From Vibrio mimicus (GTDB lineage: Bacteria; Pseudomonadota; Gammaproteobacteria; Enterobacterales; Vibrionaceae), in assembly GCF_019048845.1 (NCBI RefSeq), contig NZ_CP077425.1, positions 930,001 to 994,000 of the forward strand: a stretch of 64,000 bases of DNA, read 5' to 3'. Below, piece after piece: positions 19,068-27,907 of this stretch (the first letter of the stretch is position 1; the number at the start of each line of letters is the position of its first letter). A program made the translations under genes and the position numbers. The notes below the pieces were generated by a model. The model did no database searches. It was not told the DNA's origin and saw only the letters and a list, made by a program, of their open reading frames with translations.

Positions 19068-19389
19068 ATTACGTTGTGAGGCGTGCAGTGTAGACGCTAT
19101 CGCTCTCACATCTGAAGAGCAGCAACAATTATTGAGTGAGTTAGATGGCTGGTCACTTATTCACCGCGAGGGAATTGGTCAGTTAGAAAAGATATATCGC
19201 TTCAAAAACTTTAAACAAGCTTGGGCGTTTTCTAATCAAATTGCCGAATTAGCTGAGCAGGAATTTCATCACCCTGCCATCTTATTAGAGTGGGGAAAAG
19301 TGACGGTGACGTGGTGGAGCCATTCAATTAAAGGTTTACACAAAAATGATTTTATTTGTGCGGCAAAGTGTGATGGTTTCATTTTGTAA
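19057..19389 (+). CDS. phhB: Pterin-4-alpha-carbinolamine dehydratase
   Basis: 110 residues, normal length. The signature is [25 protein letters not shown] with the catalytic histidines, and [12 protein letters not shown] near the start is typical. It dehydrates the 4a-hydroxy-pterin made by PhhA. Its ATG lies inside the end of phhA (11-bp overlap), so translational coupling is likely. Confidence 0.93.
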   Translation: MLDELRCEACSVDAIALTSEEQQQLLSELDGWSLIHREGIGQLEKIYRFKNFKQAWAFSNQIAELAEQEFHHPAILLEWGKVTVTWWSHSIKGLHKNDFICAAKCDGFIL

Positions 19390-19624
19390 TTTGTTTGATA
19401 TTTAAACGTTAGTTTCAAAATTTCATATCCATACACTTGATATTGTATGGGTTTCATGTTGTTTTTTTTGTTGTTTTAACTTTTTGTAAATAAAGGATAT
19501 TATCTTAATTAAATAAATTGAAATATATTGAGGTATTGACCTTGTGAATGTATTACTTTAGGTTTTGCCTGAACCATTGAGTTCATCTTTATATTTTAAA
19601 TTTATCTTTTAAGAAGAAATAACA

Positions 19625-20158
19625 ATGAAAAAAACTATTGCTATTGCTGCCGTTGTAACAGCTATGTTTCACTCTGTTAACGTTAATGCAGCAGACCATA
19701 CTTTTAGTGTTGGATATGCGCAGACAGATATCAAAGGCGTTAATGACAATCTAACAGGCCTTGCTCTGAAATATCGTTATGAACCCGGTCGTTTGGGGTT
19801 GTTGGTGGGTTTAACTGGTACAACGTTAAATGAATCAACAACAGCAACGATTGTGAATAACCAGGTACAAATTAATACCTTTGATCGTACTTATGGCAGT
19901 CTTCACATTGGCCCAACCTACCGTTTTAATGACATGATCAGTGGTTATGCAACATTGGGCTATGCTACTTATGAGGCAAAGCGCAAATCGGGTGATTTTG
20001 TTACATCAGGTTTTGAAGATAGTGGTTTCGCTGCTGGTGCTGGTATTGAGCTGAATTTAACTCAGAGTATTGCTCTTAATGGTGGTGTTGAATATAGCGA
20101 ACATCTGTTTGATTCAAAGGCAATGACTTACACAGTAGGTCTAGGTTACCGTTTCTAA
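19625..20158 (+). CDS. Ail/OmpX-like outer-membrane beta-barrel protein
   Basis: 177 residues with a clear signal peptide (MKKTIAIAAVVTAMFHSVNVNA, cleaved before ADHT). The mature ~155 residues alternate polar and apolar positions (YAQTDIKG, GLALKYRYE, YGSLHIGPTYRFN, YATLGYATYEAKRK) and end with an aromatic residue (LGYRF), as outer-membrane barrels do. Length and pattern suggest an eight-stranded OmpX/Ail-type porin-like protein. The 235-base upstream region is very AT-rich, which suggests possible H-NS control. Followed by a strong terminator. Confidence 0.82.
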   Translation: MKKTIAIAAVVTAMFHSVNVNAADHTFSVGYAQTDIKGVNDNLTGLALKYRYEPGRLGLLVGLTGTTLNESTTATIVNNQVQINTFDRTYGSLHIGPTYRFNDMISGYATLGYATYEAKRKSGDFVTSGFEDSGFAAGAGIELNLTQSIALNGGVEYSEHLFDSKAMTYTVGLGYRF

Positions 20159-20195
20159 GTTTTTTACTTATTAGGCAATACTAAAACGAAAGGGT

Positions 20196-20238
20196 AAGAG
20201 CGAGTTTAGAGATAATTAACTCGCTCTTTTTTATTTTT
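20196..20238 (+). terminator. Intrinsic terminator after the OmpX-like gene
   Basis: GAGCGAGTT...AACTCGCTC followed by TTTTTTATTTTT. Confidence 0.88.
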
Positions 20239-21618
20239 AAGCAACGACTTCGGATGTGGGTTCACTAACGAGGTTATTAATCCAACGTTTTGAACTGATA
20301 CGCTGCGCGGTCAGTCCCATTTTAACCAGTTCCTCAAGCCAAATGATCATTAATACCCAATGCAATGGCCATCCCCATATTATGCCCGTCAAGTAAGCGA
20401 GCGGGATGCCCACCGCCCAAACAGATCAATAAAGATGCTGTAACGAATATCTCCGCCACTTTTCAGCACGCCACCAATCCCAACCATATTGAACACTTTA
20501 AATACCATGCCAAAGGCCATGACAAGGCAAACATTCAGTGCCAACTGATGGTTTTCCAATGGACTATGGCTGATAACCCAAGCCAACAAAGGCTTGGCCA
20601 CCATACACAGCAACGCGAGCAGTAAGGCCAAGCTACAACTGGTGATCACATACCACCACGCGGTGTTCTCAACACGTTGATAGTTTTGCGCGCCGATCTC
20701 ATTGCCCAAAATGATCGATGCTGCGACAGCAAAGCCAAGGAAAGCGGAGATCAACACACTCTCGATGGGCGCGAGCAGTGAAATGATGGCTAACTCCGAC
20801 ACACCTAATTGGCCAACAATCACGTTATAAACTAAAAGCCCAGCAGCCCATGCGCTGTCATGGATCAGCATTGGCCAAGCCACCGTTAAATAGCGCTGGT
20901 GGTGGCGGCGTTGCACACTCTCTTGCCAATGATTTCGATTGGGGAGTAGGTGGGCATAACGGCGTTTTACCAGCACAAACAGTAATGCGGTTTGAAACAG
21001 GCGCGATAATGTGGTGCCTAAACCTGCCCCTAATACGCCGAGCTCTGGAAATCCAAACAAACCAAAGATCAGTAGAGCATTAAGGATAGCGTTCACGATG
21101 ATGGCAAAGATGCTCACACGAGTAGGCAATTTCGCTTCCCCGATACTGCGTAGTGCTCCTTCCAACGGTACAACTAACGCAGTGCAAAACAGGCTGATGC
21201 CAGTGACCCATAAATAGTCTGTGGCTTGAGCAACGTATTGAGGCTCATCGGCAACCAAAGCCACAATGGTTTCTGGCATCAAGGTATAAATCAATGCGAA
21301 GGGTAAGGTCAGCACAATCGCCATCATCCACGATTGAGCAAGAGTGCGCCGAACGCCATCAAGATTGCCCGCACCAAAGTATTGGGCTGCGAGCACACTG
21401 ACCGCACCACTTGCGCCGACAATCACGATCAAATTGAAGAAGAAAATGCGATTACCCACACCTACGGCTGCGGTAGCGGATTCCCCCAACTGACTGACCA
21501 TAAAAATATCGACCACACCCAATAGCGAGAACAACATGGATTGCATGGAGACCGGTAAACCGATTTGGAGTAATTTTTGCCAAAATGGTCGGTCGAGCTG
21601 GCGAAAGTGAACAATCAT
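20237..21618 (-). pseudogene. MATE-family multidrug efflux pump, frameshifted near the C-terminus
   Basis: The start is the ATG at 21618, with AGGAG upstream (MIVHFRQLDRPFWQKLL). Twelve hydrophobic segments and MATE features are visible (IGLPVSMQSMLFSLLGVVDIFMVSQLGE). The reading frame runs normally to RYSIFIDLFGRW and then changes: the frame stops at 20389 after the odd tail ASRSLT. A second frame continues with VWAVGIPLAYLTGIIWG and WPLHWVLMIIWLEE up to a stop at 20237. That is the normal MATE C-terminus, so a small indel has removed about 62 residues. The site is at about 20416-20430. Function may be lost or reduced; a sequencing error is possible. Confidence 0.85.
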
Positions 21619-21714
21619 GTGATCTGACTCCTTGGAATGAATGTGAGTAGTGTAGATCTCTACGTCATCGCAGTATTGTGTAAAAAACTCCAAAACTATT
21701 GCTAAAATCTCATC

Positions 21715-22563
21715 ATGCATGAAAAGCAAGAAAGTTATCTGATCTCAGAGAAAACCCAACATGAGGTCATCGATCAAGAGCATGTGCTTAAGCTAGAGCA
21801 GAGCGGCATAGTGCAGTGTGGTATTGCAACCTGTCGCGAATCCTTCAATGTTTATCGAAAATCTCCCAAGCAGCATATGCTGCTGTTTACGATTCGTGGA
21901 AAAGGCTGGTTGAACAGCCAAGACCACCGGTATCTTCTTGAACCTGGTTCACTGATGGTTATCCCCTCCGGTGTGGAGAATGGCTTTGGCATTGAAGAGG
22001 AAAACTGGCAGTTAGCTTGGCTTTTTCTTTCCGCACAACGAGAGTGGCCGAATCATCTTGGCGAGCAGATCCAGTATGGATTCACGCCAGCTGCAGATGT
22101 GATGTACGCCTGCATTCAAACCTTATTGCGAGCGCAAATTCTGCCCGATGAGATCGGCCAGCCCGTTGCACAACGTGCCGTTGAGCAAATTGAGCTGTTA
22201 TTGGCGACACCGGGGGAGCGGCAGATGCCTCGTGCACAGATTCGGCTTAATCGAATGTTTGAACGAGTACAAAAACAGCTGCACAAAGAATGGTCCGTCA
22301 GCGCCATGGCTGCGTTGGTGCCTTGCTCTGTCGCGCATTTACACCGCCTCTGCCTGCATTATTTAGGTCGCAACCCGAGCGCTCATCTCACCCGACTGCG
22401 CATGGAATACGCTGCACGTGAGTTAGCACGATCGGATTGGCCTATTCAGCAGATTGGTGAAATGGTGGGTTATCCGAATGCTGCGAATTTCAGTACGCGT
22501 TTTAAAGCATGGAGTCGCGTGACGCCAAGAGCCTATCGCACGAGCTATTCTAAGGATTCGTGA
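21715..22563 (+). CDS. AraC-family transcriptional regulator
   Basis: 282 residues. An N-terminal cupin-like sensor domain (about 50-130; YLLEPGSLMVIPSGVENGF) precedes the C-terminal double helix-turn-helix (about 175-278: WSVSAMAALVPCSVAHLHRLC and PIQQIGEMVGYPNAANFSTRFKAWSRVTPRAYR). It is divergent from the MATE gene with about 95 bases between starts. By position it is a candidate regulator of that pump or of an unlinked target; the ligand is unknown. Confidence 0.9.
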   Translation: MHEKQESYLISEKTQHEVIDQEHVLKLEQSGIVQCGIATCRESFNVYRKSPKQHMLLFTIRGKGWLNSQDHRYLLEPGSLMVIPSGVENGFGIEEENWQLAWLFLSAQREWPNHLGEQIQYGFTPAADVMYACIQTLLRAQILPDEIGQPVAQRAVEQIELLLATPGERQMPRAQIRLNRMFERVQKQLHKEWSVSAMAALVPCSVAHLHRLCLHYLGRNPSAHLTRLRMEYAARELARSDWPIQQIGEMVGYPNAANFSTRFKAWSRVTPRAYRTSYSKDS

Positions 22564-22600
22564 GTGGGAACAACGATTAATTTGAGGATAATCTGAAAAG

Positions 22601-22707
22601 AAAAAAGCCAATCGCAAAAGGTACGATTGGCTGATAAATCAATGTGAACAATCTCATTCACTAACAACGTCAGTTGGCTAGGTGACCCTCGGCTTAATTA
22701 AGGGTCA
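22601..22707 (-). ncRNA. qrr: Qrr quorum-regulatory small RNA
   Basis: Minus-strand RNA of about 107 nt. It carries the invariant Qrr target-pairing core CTAGCCAACTGACGTTGTTAG, a 5' hairpin (TGACCCTTAATTAAGCCGAGGGTCA) and an intrinsic terminator (AGCCAATCG...CGATTGGCT then TTTTTT). A sigma-54 promoter sits exactly 12 bases before the predicted first base. Qrr RNAs pair through Hfq with hapR/luxR and aphA mRNAs at low cell density. The core identity is decisive; which of the four or five Vibrio Qrr genes this is cannot be told, but it is not beside luxO, so it is not the luxO-linked copy. Confidence 0.96.
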
Positions 22708-22716
22708 TTACTAATA

Positions 22717-22734
22717 ATGCAGTATCTGTGCCAA
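22717..22734 (-). promoter_or_regulatory. Sigma-54 promoter of qrr
   Basis: On the minus strand TTGGCACAGATACTGCAT gives the -24 element TGGCAC and -12 element TGC with the required five-base spacing. The transcript start falls at 22707. Confidence 0.92.
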
Positions 22735-22796
22735 CGTTTGCATGCGTTGTTTTATGTGAATTTCGTACGTTTTTACCGAGTTGCTGTTCATTTGGT

Positions 22797-22830
22797 TGCA
22801 TTTTGCGATTGCAAATTGCAAATATTGCAA
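22797..22830 (-). promoter_or_regulatory. LuxO binding sites upstream of qrr
   Basis: Two overlapping copies of the TTGCA-N3-TGCAA motif (TTGCAAATTGCAA at 22809-22821, TTGCAAATATTGCAA at 22816-22830) plus a half-site at 22797 lie 90-120 bases upstream of the start. That is the enhancer spacing expected for the sigma-54 activator LuxO. Confidence 0.85.
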
Positions 22831-22912
22831 AACGGAAGATGGGAAATGGGAGACGCTTCAAGCAAAGGATATAAAAAAAGAGGCAAAACAGGGCGACAAA
22901 GTGAGGAAAGAA

Positions 22913-22937
22913 AGGCATAGCCGTCACGCTATGCCTA
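22913..22937 (-). terminator. Intrinsic terminator of mgtE
   Basis: AGGCATAG...CTATGCCT followed on the minus strand by TTTCTTTCC, just after the mgtE stop. It separates mgtE from the qrr regulatory region. Confidence 0.75.
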
Positions 22938-22944
22938 GGGAATG

Positions 22945-24291
22945 CTACAACATCACCAGACTGGCGGTGCCGAGGAAAGCAAAAAAGCCAACCACATCTG
23001 TCACGGTAGTGAGGATAACGGAACCTGCCAGGGCAGGGTCGAGTTTGAACTTATCCAAAATGATTGGGATCAGCACACCAAATAATGCTGCGGTAATAAT
23101 GTTAACCACAATGGCTAGAGCAATTGTGGCTCCGATAACGGGTTCTTGGAACCAAAGTGCGGCCATTCCGCCGATGATCAACGCCCAGACTAGACCATTA
23201 ATCGAGCCAATTCCTAGCTCATTTTTCAGCAAAGCAAAACGGTTACCCACGGTGATCTGATTGAGCGCCATTGCGCGCACCATCAAGGTTAAGGTTTGGC
23301 TACCCGCAATGCCGCCCATGGAAGCCACAATCGGCATCAGTACTGCTAAGGCCACGACTTGCGAAATCACATCTTCAAACAGGCCAATGGTGATGGAGGC
23401 AAGAATCGCGGTCAGTAAGTTAATGCCCAACCAAAGCCCACGTTTTTTTGAGCTCTTCAGTACAGGTGCGAACAGGTCATCGCCTTCATCCATACCCGTA
23501 CCCGCCATCAAGCGTGCTTCATACAGTTCACGTTGCACGCTAAGTGCAAAATGCCAGTCAATTTCACCGATCAAGGTCTCATCATCACTCAGAACAGGGA
23601 CGATAGGTAAAGTGGTGTGCTCAAGCGCGTCTACAGCATCAGATAATGTTTGCTGAGCATTGAGAGTCACCACTTCTTCTCGGTACAGACTTTTAAGTTG
23701 CGTGGTTTCTTCGGCTTGCAATACATCACTAAAGCTCACCAAGCCACGGAATTTTTTGGCTTTGTTGATCAGGTAAATGTATTGGGGGGATTCATAATGA
23801 TATTTGTCTAACAGGACCTTGGCCCGGCGAACACTGATGCTAAAAGGTAAGGTGTAAACTTTTCGATCCGCCCAGTGACCAATTTCGTCATCCGCAAACT
23901 CGTTGGCTTGGTCGTATAGCTCCAGTTCATCGCGGTTAATAAGGCTTAACGCTTCACTGATGATGTCATCGGGGAGTGAGTCTTCCCACTCGATCAGCGA
24001 AAGGTTATCCAGTTTTGCCAGCGTGAGTTTTAACTCGATTTCCGACAGCGCCTTGATAACGGAGATACGTACTTCGGCGCGCATTTCGGTCAGCACATCA
24101 ATGTGCATTTCTAACGGCAAACTACGCCATAAGCGCACCCGTTGTTCAACGGGAAACGCTTCTAGAATCAGGGCAATGGAGCCTTCATCTAAGCCATTTT
24201 CCACCATCTCACCCAACAGATGAGGCTGTTCGGATTCTTCTGCGGTGGCGATCAGTTCGATTTGTTGAGATAAGTCTTGGTATTCGGTCAA
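22945..24291 (-). CDS. mgtE: MgtE-family magnesium channel/transporter
   Basis: 448 residues with the complete MgtE layout: N-terminal superhelical domain (about 20-130, FPVEQRVRLWRSLPLEMHIDVLTEM), two CBS domains (about 140-265) and five membrane helices (about 285-445; MGGIAGSQTLTLMVRAMALNQI, LVWALIIGGMAALW). MgtE imports Mg2+ and closes when its CBS region binds Mg2+. The start is TTG at 24291, with AAGGGA upstream. It follows the MscS-like gene by two bases, so the two form an operon. Confidence 0.93.
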   Translation of the reverse strand: MTEYQDLSQQIELIATAEESEQPHLLGEMVENGLDEGSIALILEAFPVEQRVRLWRSLPLEMHIDVLTEMRAEVRISVIKALSEIELKLTLAKLDNLSLIEWEDSLPDDIISEALSLINRDELELYDQANEFADDEIGHWADRKVYTLPFSISVRRAKVLLDKYHYESPQYIYLINKAKKFRGLVSFSDVLQAEETTQLKSLYREEVVTLNAQQTLSDAVDALEHTTLPIVPVLSDDETLIGEIDWHFALSVQRELYEARLMAGTGMDEGDDLFAPVLKSSKKRGLWLGINLLTAILASITIGLFEDVISQVVALAVLMPIVASMGGIAGSQTLTLMVRAMALNQITVGNRFALLKNELGIGSINGLVWALIIGGMAALWFQEPVIGATIALAIVVNIITAALFGVLIPIILDKFKLDPALAGSVILTTVTDVVGFFAFLGTASLVML

Positions 24292-24293
24292 AT

Positions 24294-24854
24294 TTACAAT
24301 CCCTTAGGTAGCTGTTTTCTTTCTGGCTTTTTGGCCGCTTTCTCGGGTGCCTTCTTCAAGACAATCACAGGGCGAACAATAAATAGGTTGTTGGGGTAAA
24401 GCACGCGATGACCATCAAGGGTTTCTAACTCAACATTGAGCAGCGCCATATCGATGATTTTCCCTTCGATAAAGTTACCGCCATCGATGACTCGCACCCA
24501 ACTGCCAATTCGGCAATGGTTTTGGACGAACAAAATCAAAAATGCCGTTACGTTGCTCAGTAGTGACCAGCCTGCAAATAAACCGACCCCAAGTAAAGCA
24601 AACAGTGATGAACCCACGACAAGTAGGCCGCGTAATTCCACTCCCCATAGAATTAAGGTGGTAAATAGCATCACCAGAAACAGTAAGGTGCGGATCAGCC
24701 AACGAGCTCGTTTAAGGCGGTGAATATCCACTCTTCCGGTAATCATGCTTTCAAATAAGCGTAAAGTAACCCGCGAAATGGGTGGATAAAAAAGGATGAT
24801 GATCATCGTCATCAACCATTTATAATTTTCTTGTAGTAAGGCTAAGTAATCCAT
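24294..24854 (-). CDS. Small MscS-like mechanosensitive channel family protein
   Basis: About 186 residues from the ATG at 24854 (a GTG four codons upstream is possible). Three or so hydrophobic helices (about 10-30, 50-80, 80-120) lead into the MscS pore-lining and beta domain (LFALLGVGLFAGWSLLSNVTAFLILFVQNHCRIGSWVRVIDGGNFIEGKIIDMAL). The C-terminal cytoplasmic domain of full MscS is missing; the protein ends in a basic tail after RPVIVLKK. It is encoded immediately upstream of mgtE in the same operon, suggesting ion or osmotic homeostasis. Confidence 0.82.
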   Translation of the reverse strand: MDYLALLQENYKWLMTMIIILFYPPISRVTLRLFESMITGRVDIHRLKRARWLIRTLLFLVMLFTTLILWGVELRGLLVVGSSLFALLGVGLFAGWSLLSNVTAFLILFVQNHCRIGSWVRVIDGGNFIEGKIIDMALLNVELETLDGHRVLYPNNLFIVRPVIVLKKAPEKAAKKPERKQLPKGL

Positions 24855-24996
24855 TTTGCTTCTCACTTAAGTGGAGAAATTACCATAACGGAATTGTATG
24901 TAATTACAATGCGTAGCCAAGTGAAAAGAGGTGAATCAGTGGCGAAGTGGTGAATTTGCCACCTCTTTGATTGAGATGGCAAATTAATGAGCGATG

Positions 24997-26220
24997 TTAG
25001 ATGGAGTAAAAGAAATACAGCTGTGATTTCATGCGGATGATGATGCCGCGGATCACATCAAGGAAAGCGAGAAATGAAATTGGCTTTTCACCGCTGACCC
25101 AAGCCAGTCCGACAGACCCCACAGGGAGATCATAACCTTCAGGTTCGGCAATTTTGAGGCGAACAAAATGGTGTTTGTTACGCAGGTTTTGCGCGGTTGT
25201 CGCGGCAACGTTTTGATCAAAGCCCATCAAATTGCTTTGTGCTTCTCCTGTCGCTTCAACAATGCCTTCCACCGTTGCTGAAAAAATTTTGCCCGGATAA
25301 ACCGAGGAAGCAAACTCGGCGAGTTGCCCAGCTTTAATGTTACGAATCGCTTGATGGTTCACGCGCATCAGCACGTACTTCTCGTTGGTGTACATTTGCA
25401 AACGCGGCATCATGGCGACTCGCTGCCCTTCGCGCAGAATGAAGTTGGTCACAAAGCCATCGGCAGGGGCGTAAACCTGAGTGCTGTTTAAATCCCACTG
25501 TGCCTTAGCCACAGTTTCGCGGGCATTGCTCAGATCGTTTTCACGCTGGGTGATGGTCAGTTGCGCCTGAGTAATCGCAAGTTTTGCTTTATCGGCATCG
25601 ACTTGTTTTTTCGCCAGTTGTGATTCGATAGTGGTCAAATTCTGCTTTGCCACTTGCACGGTAGTGCTTTGTTTATCCATATCCGCTTGAGTGATGGTGT
25701 TTTTCACCACGCGGTTTTGCTCGCGATAACGCTCCAGCATCTTCTTTTGTAGCAAGTAATCTTCACGGGCAGAAGCTAGCTGACTTTGCGATACCGTGAT
25801 GTCTTTCAGCATGGATTGATAACTGGCTTTTGCGATCTCAACATCGCCTTTGGCACTATCCAAAGCCACACTGGCGGCGTTTTCAGCAATTTTGGCTTGA
25901 TTGAACGCAATTTGGTAAGGCGTTGCATCAATCTCATAGATCAACTGCCCTTTTTGAATGGTTTGGTTTGGCTCAATGTAAATTTTGCTCACTTTGCCCG
26001 TGACATTCGGTGAATCAGGACGAAGCTGAATATGAGGCGATTGCACCACTGAACCGCCAGAAATATCCATTGGCGTGTAGTTGATAAGACCAACCCACAC
26101 AAACATCAGCCAGCCAATGCCTCCTAAGTAGGCAAAACTTTTGGTGACTTTGTTCCACGGCATACCGACCAAACGCAACAGGTAGATAAACAGTGCCCAA
26201 ACGGCTAAGCCTTCGATCAT
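24997..26220 (-). CDS. HlyD/EmrA-family membrane-fusion protein, YibH-like
   Basis: 407 residues. Two N-terminal membrane helices (about 5-20 and 30-47) precede the barrel-sandwich hybrid (VTGKVSKIYIEPNQTIQKGQLIYEID), a long coiled coil (about 105-235) and the closing beta-barrel region (VYAPADGFVTNFILREGQRV). Such proteins bridge inner-membrane pumps to the outer membrane, but no pump is encoded nearby. The pair with a DUF3302 membrane protein recalls the yibI-yibH arrangement of E. coli. The start overlaps the upstream gene by four bases (ATGA), a typical coupling. Confidence 0.85.
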   Translation of the reverse strand: MIEGLAVWALFIYLLRLVGMPWNKVTKSFAYLGGIGWLMFVWVGLINYTPMDISGGSVVQSPHIQLRPDSPNVTGKVSKIYIEPNQTIQKGQLIYEIDATPYQIAFNQAKIAENAASVALDSAKGDVEIAKASYQSMLKDITVSQSQLASAREDYLLQKKMLERYREQNRVVKNTITQADMDKQSTTVQVAKQNLTTIESQLAKKQVDADKAKLAITQAQLTITQRENDLSNARETVAKAQWDLNSTQVYAPADGFVTNFILREGQRVAMMPRLQMYTNEKYVLMRVNHQAIRNIKAGQLAEFASSVYPGKIFSATVEGIVEATGEAQSNLMGFDQNVAATTAQNLRNKHHFVRLKIAEPEGYDLPVGSVGLAWVSGEKPISFLAFLDVIRGIIIRMKSQLYFFYSI

Positions 26221-26570
26221 GCTGAATGCTCCTTGGTTGGGGATTGTGATGTTGTTTCATCTTGCTTTTCATCGAGGCTGCCATGACGCCAAGTTTCCCT
26301 TAGATGCAAGATGGCTTTATCCATATCCACAAAAGCAAGAATAACGGCGACAACCCAAACCCAATGCCAAAGAAAGCCAATCCAGGTTAAGGCAGTGATT
26401 AAACCGATTTGATGGTGGTCTTTACTATGAGCTTTATTGATAGGGATTTCGTGCAATTTCCAAAAACCATAGACGCCGGCTGCAACGGAGGCGATCAAGA
26501 CAAAACCTGCAACAAAATGTAGGGCAGTATCACTACCAGTATCGACAAAAGGAACGCTAAAAAGACTCAT
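26217..26570 (-). CDS. YibI-like inner-membrane protein (DUF3302)
   Basis: 117 residues from the ATG at 26570, which has GGAG nine bases upstream; the longer frame is rejected. Two or three hydrophobic helices (HFVAGFVLIASVAAGVYGFW, ALTWIGFLWHWVWVVAVILAF) and an Arg/Glu-rich tail. Encoded upstream of, and overlapping, the HlyD-like gene. The family assignment rests mainly on this gene pair and the sequence feel. Confidence 0.7.
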   Translation of the reverse strand: MSLFSVPFVDTGSDTALHFVAGFVLIASVAAGVYGFWKLHEIPINKAHSKDHHQIGLITALTWIGFLWHWVWVVAVILAFVDMDKAILHLRETWRHGSLDEKQDETTSQSPTKEHSA

Positions 26571-26696
26571 ATCATGCTCCATAACCAAGGGAGCGCGCAT
26601 TGTGCATATTACAAATCAAGCGCTGGTTAAAGTAACCAAAGAGATCAAAATACGTTAGTATTTGATGTGATTTGTATTTCGTTTGGTGTGTTGAGT

Positions 26697-27689
26697 ATGT
26701 ACTTCTTACGAGCGATAGGTTTTTCCTATCTGCATTTGAAACTCAAGCAAAGGTATCTGTTACCGGACGGCTGTAGTGGTTTACCGGAATCCGTTTTTCG
26801 TCTGCCGATGACTTTGATCCCCGCTAATGAAGTGAATCTTTGGTATCAGCGTATGGAGCAAGCGACAAAAGATCCGGATTTTTTGCTTAAGGCTGCCCAA
26901 GATACGGTGCTGGATATGACATTGCCTGCTCATCGTTGGTTTTTTTCTGGAGAGGATCTCGCTTCGACAATTCGACGTATTAACTACGGTTTCAGTACAG
27001 TTCAATCAGGATGCTCCATGGTTGGGGCACAGGTTGGACCGATTTTAAAATGGATTTACCGCAACCCGCAGATCCAAACTGAGATGAAAGTGCATGATGG
27101 AATTCGCATGGCGACGTTTATGTTGAAGGTATTGCGAGAATATTTAGGGGAAAGTTTTGCCCCCATGCGCGTAAATCTTCCTGGTAAGAGAGACAACCGA
27201 AATTTGTATCGGGACTATTTTGGCTGCGAAGTGGAATGGAACCAACCGAGGGTCGAGATTTGGTTCCATGCTAATCATCGTCTAGCGACTCAGATGCAGC
27301 ACCGTCCTAAAGCGAAATCTTTAGCGATGAGCTACCAAGAATTAGATGATTTTCTCAACATGCCTGATCCGACCGATGAGCACAAAGTGGTGTATGAAAC
27401 CATCAACTATGCTTGTCATTATGGTTACCCTAGCCTAGAACGAGTGTCAGAGTTGCTTGGTCTTTCTACTCAACAGTGTCAACGGCGTTTACATGGTTTA
27501 GGGATGAGTTACTCAATCGTGCTAGGTTATGTATTAAGTAATATCGCGGTGAATTTGCTCAGTCGTAAAGTGCCGATTGACGAAGTTGCTCGTCGATTGG
27601 GCTATCAGCATGTTGCCAGTTTTAATCGCATGTTTAAAAAACAGCGCGGTGTAACGCCGAGCCAATATTGCCAACGCTTTGAAGTGTGA
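26697..27689 (+). CDS. AraC-family regulator with arabinose-binding-like N-terminal domain
   Basis: About 330 residues; the start is uncertain (ATG at 26697 or an in-frame ATG at 26667). The N-terminal ~190 residues match the AraC 'arabinose-binding/OruR-type' sensor domain. The C-terminus has the paired helix-turn-helix (PSLERVSELLGLSTQQCQRRLHGLG and PIDEVARRLGYQHVASFNRMFKKQRGVTPSQY). It is divergent from the YibI/YibH-like operon and may control it. The ligand is unknown. Confidence 0.85.
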   Translation: MYFLRAIGFSYLHLKLKQRYLLPDGCSGLPESVFRLPMTLIPANEVNLWYQRMEQATKDPDFLLKAAQDTVLDMTLPAHRWFFSGEDLASTIRRINYGFSTVQSGCSMVGAQVGPILKWIYRNPQIQTEMKVHDGIRMATFMLKVLREYLGESFAPMRVNLPGKRDNRNLYRDYFGCEVEWNQPRVEIWFHANHRLATQMQHRPKAKSLAMSYQELDDFLNMPDPTDEHKVVYETINYACHYGYPSLERVSELLGLSTQQCQRRLHGLGMSYSIVLGYVLSNIAVNLLSRKVPIDEVARRLGYQHVASFNRMFKKQRGVTPSQYCQRFEV

Positions 27690-27804
27690 CTGTGTTCGGT
27701 GGCATCAAGCGCCCACCAGAAAAAATGAATGAAATGAAGACATTTATGCAAGTTTATGTGTGATAACTAACAGTTGTCATAACGACAAATTATTATCATT
27801 AGAC

Positions 27805-27848
27805 ACACCCTAGCTTTTCACCGATAAAGCGCGTGACATCTAGGGTGT
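27805..27848 (+). promoter_or_regulatory. Inverted repeat in the speA leader
   Basis: ACACCCTAG (27805-27813) and CTAGGGTGT (27840-27848) are a perfect 9-bp inverted repeat with a 26-base loop, about 60 bases before the preferred speA start. Possible RNA control element or operator. Confidence 0.4.
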
Positions 27849-27907
27849 CAGGTGTGATTTCAACCGATGAAATCATTGTAATCCTCTCTGTTTTTGTGAG
27901 ATACGAT

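Noticed and set aside
22694..22927. Minus-strand 77-codon ORF across the qrr promoter
   Set aside because: It overlaps the LuxO sites, the sigma-54 promoter and the RNA start; codon pattern is not protein-like.
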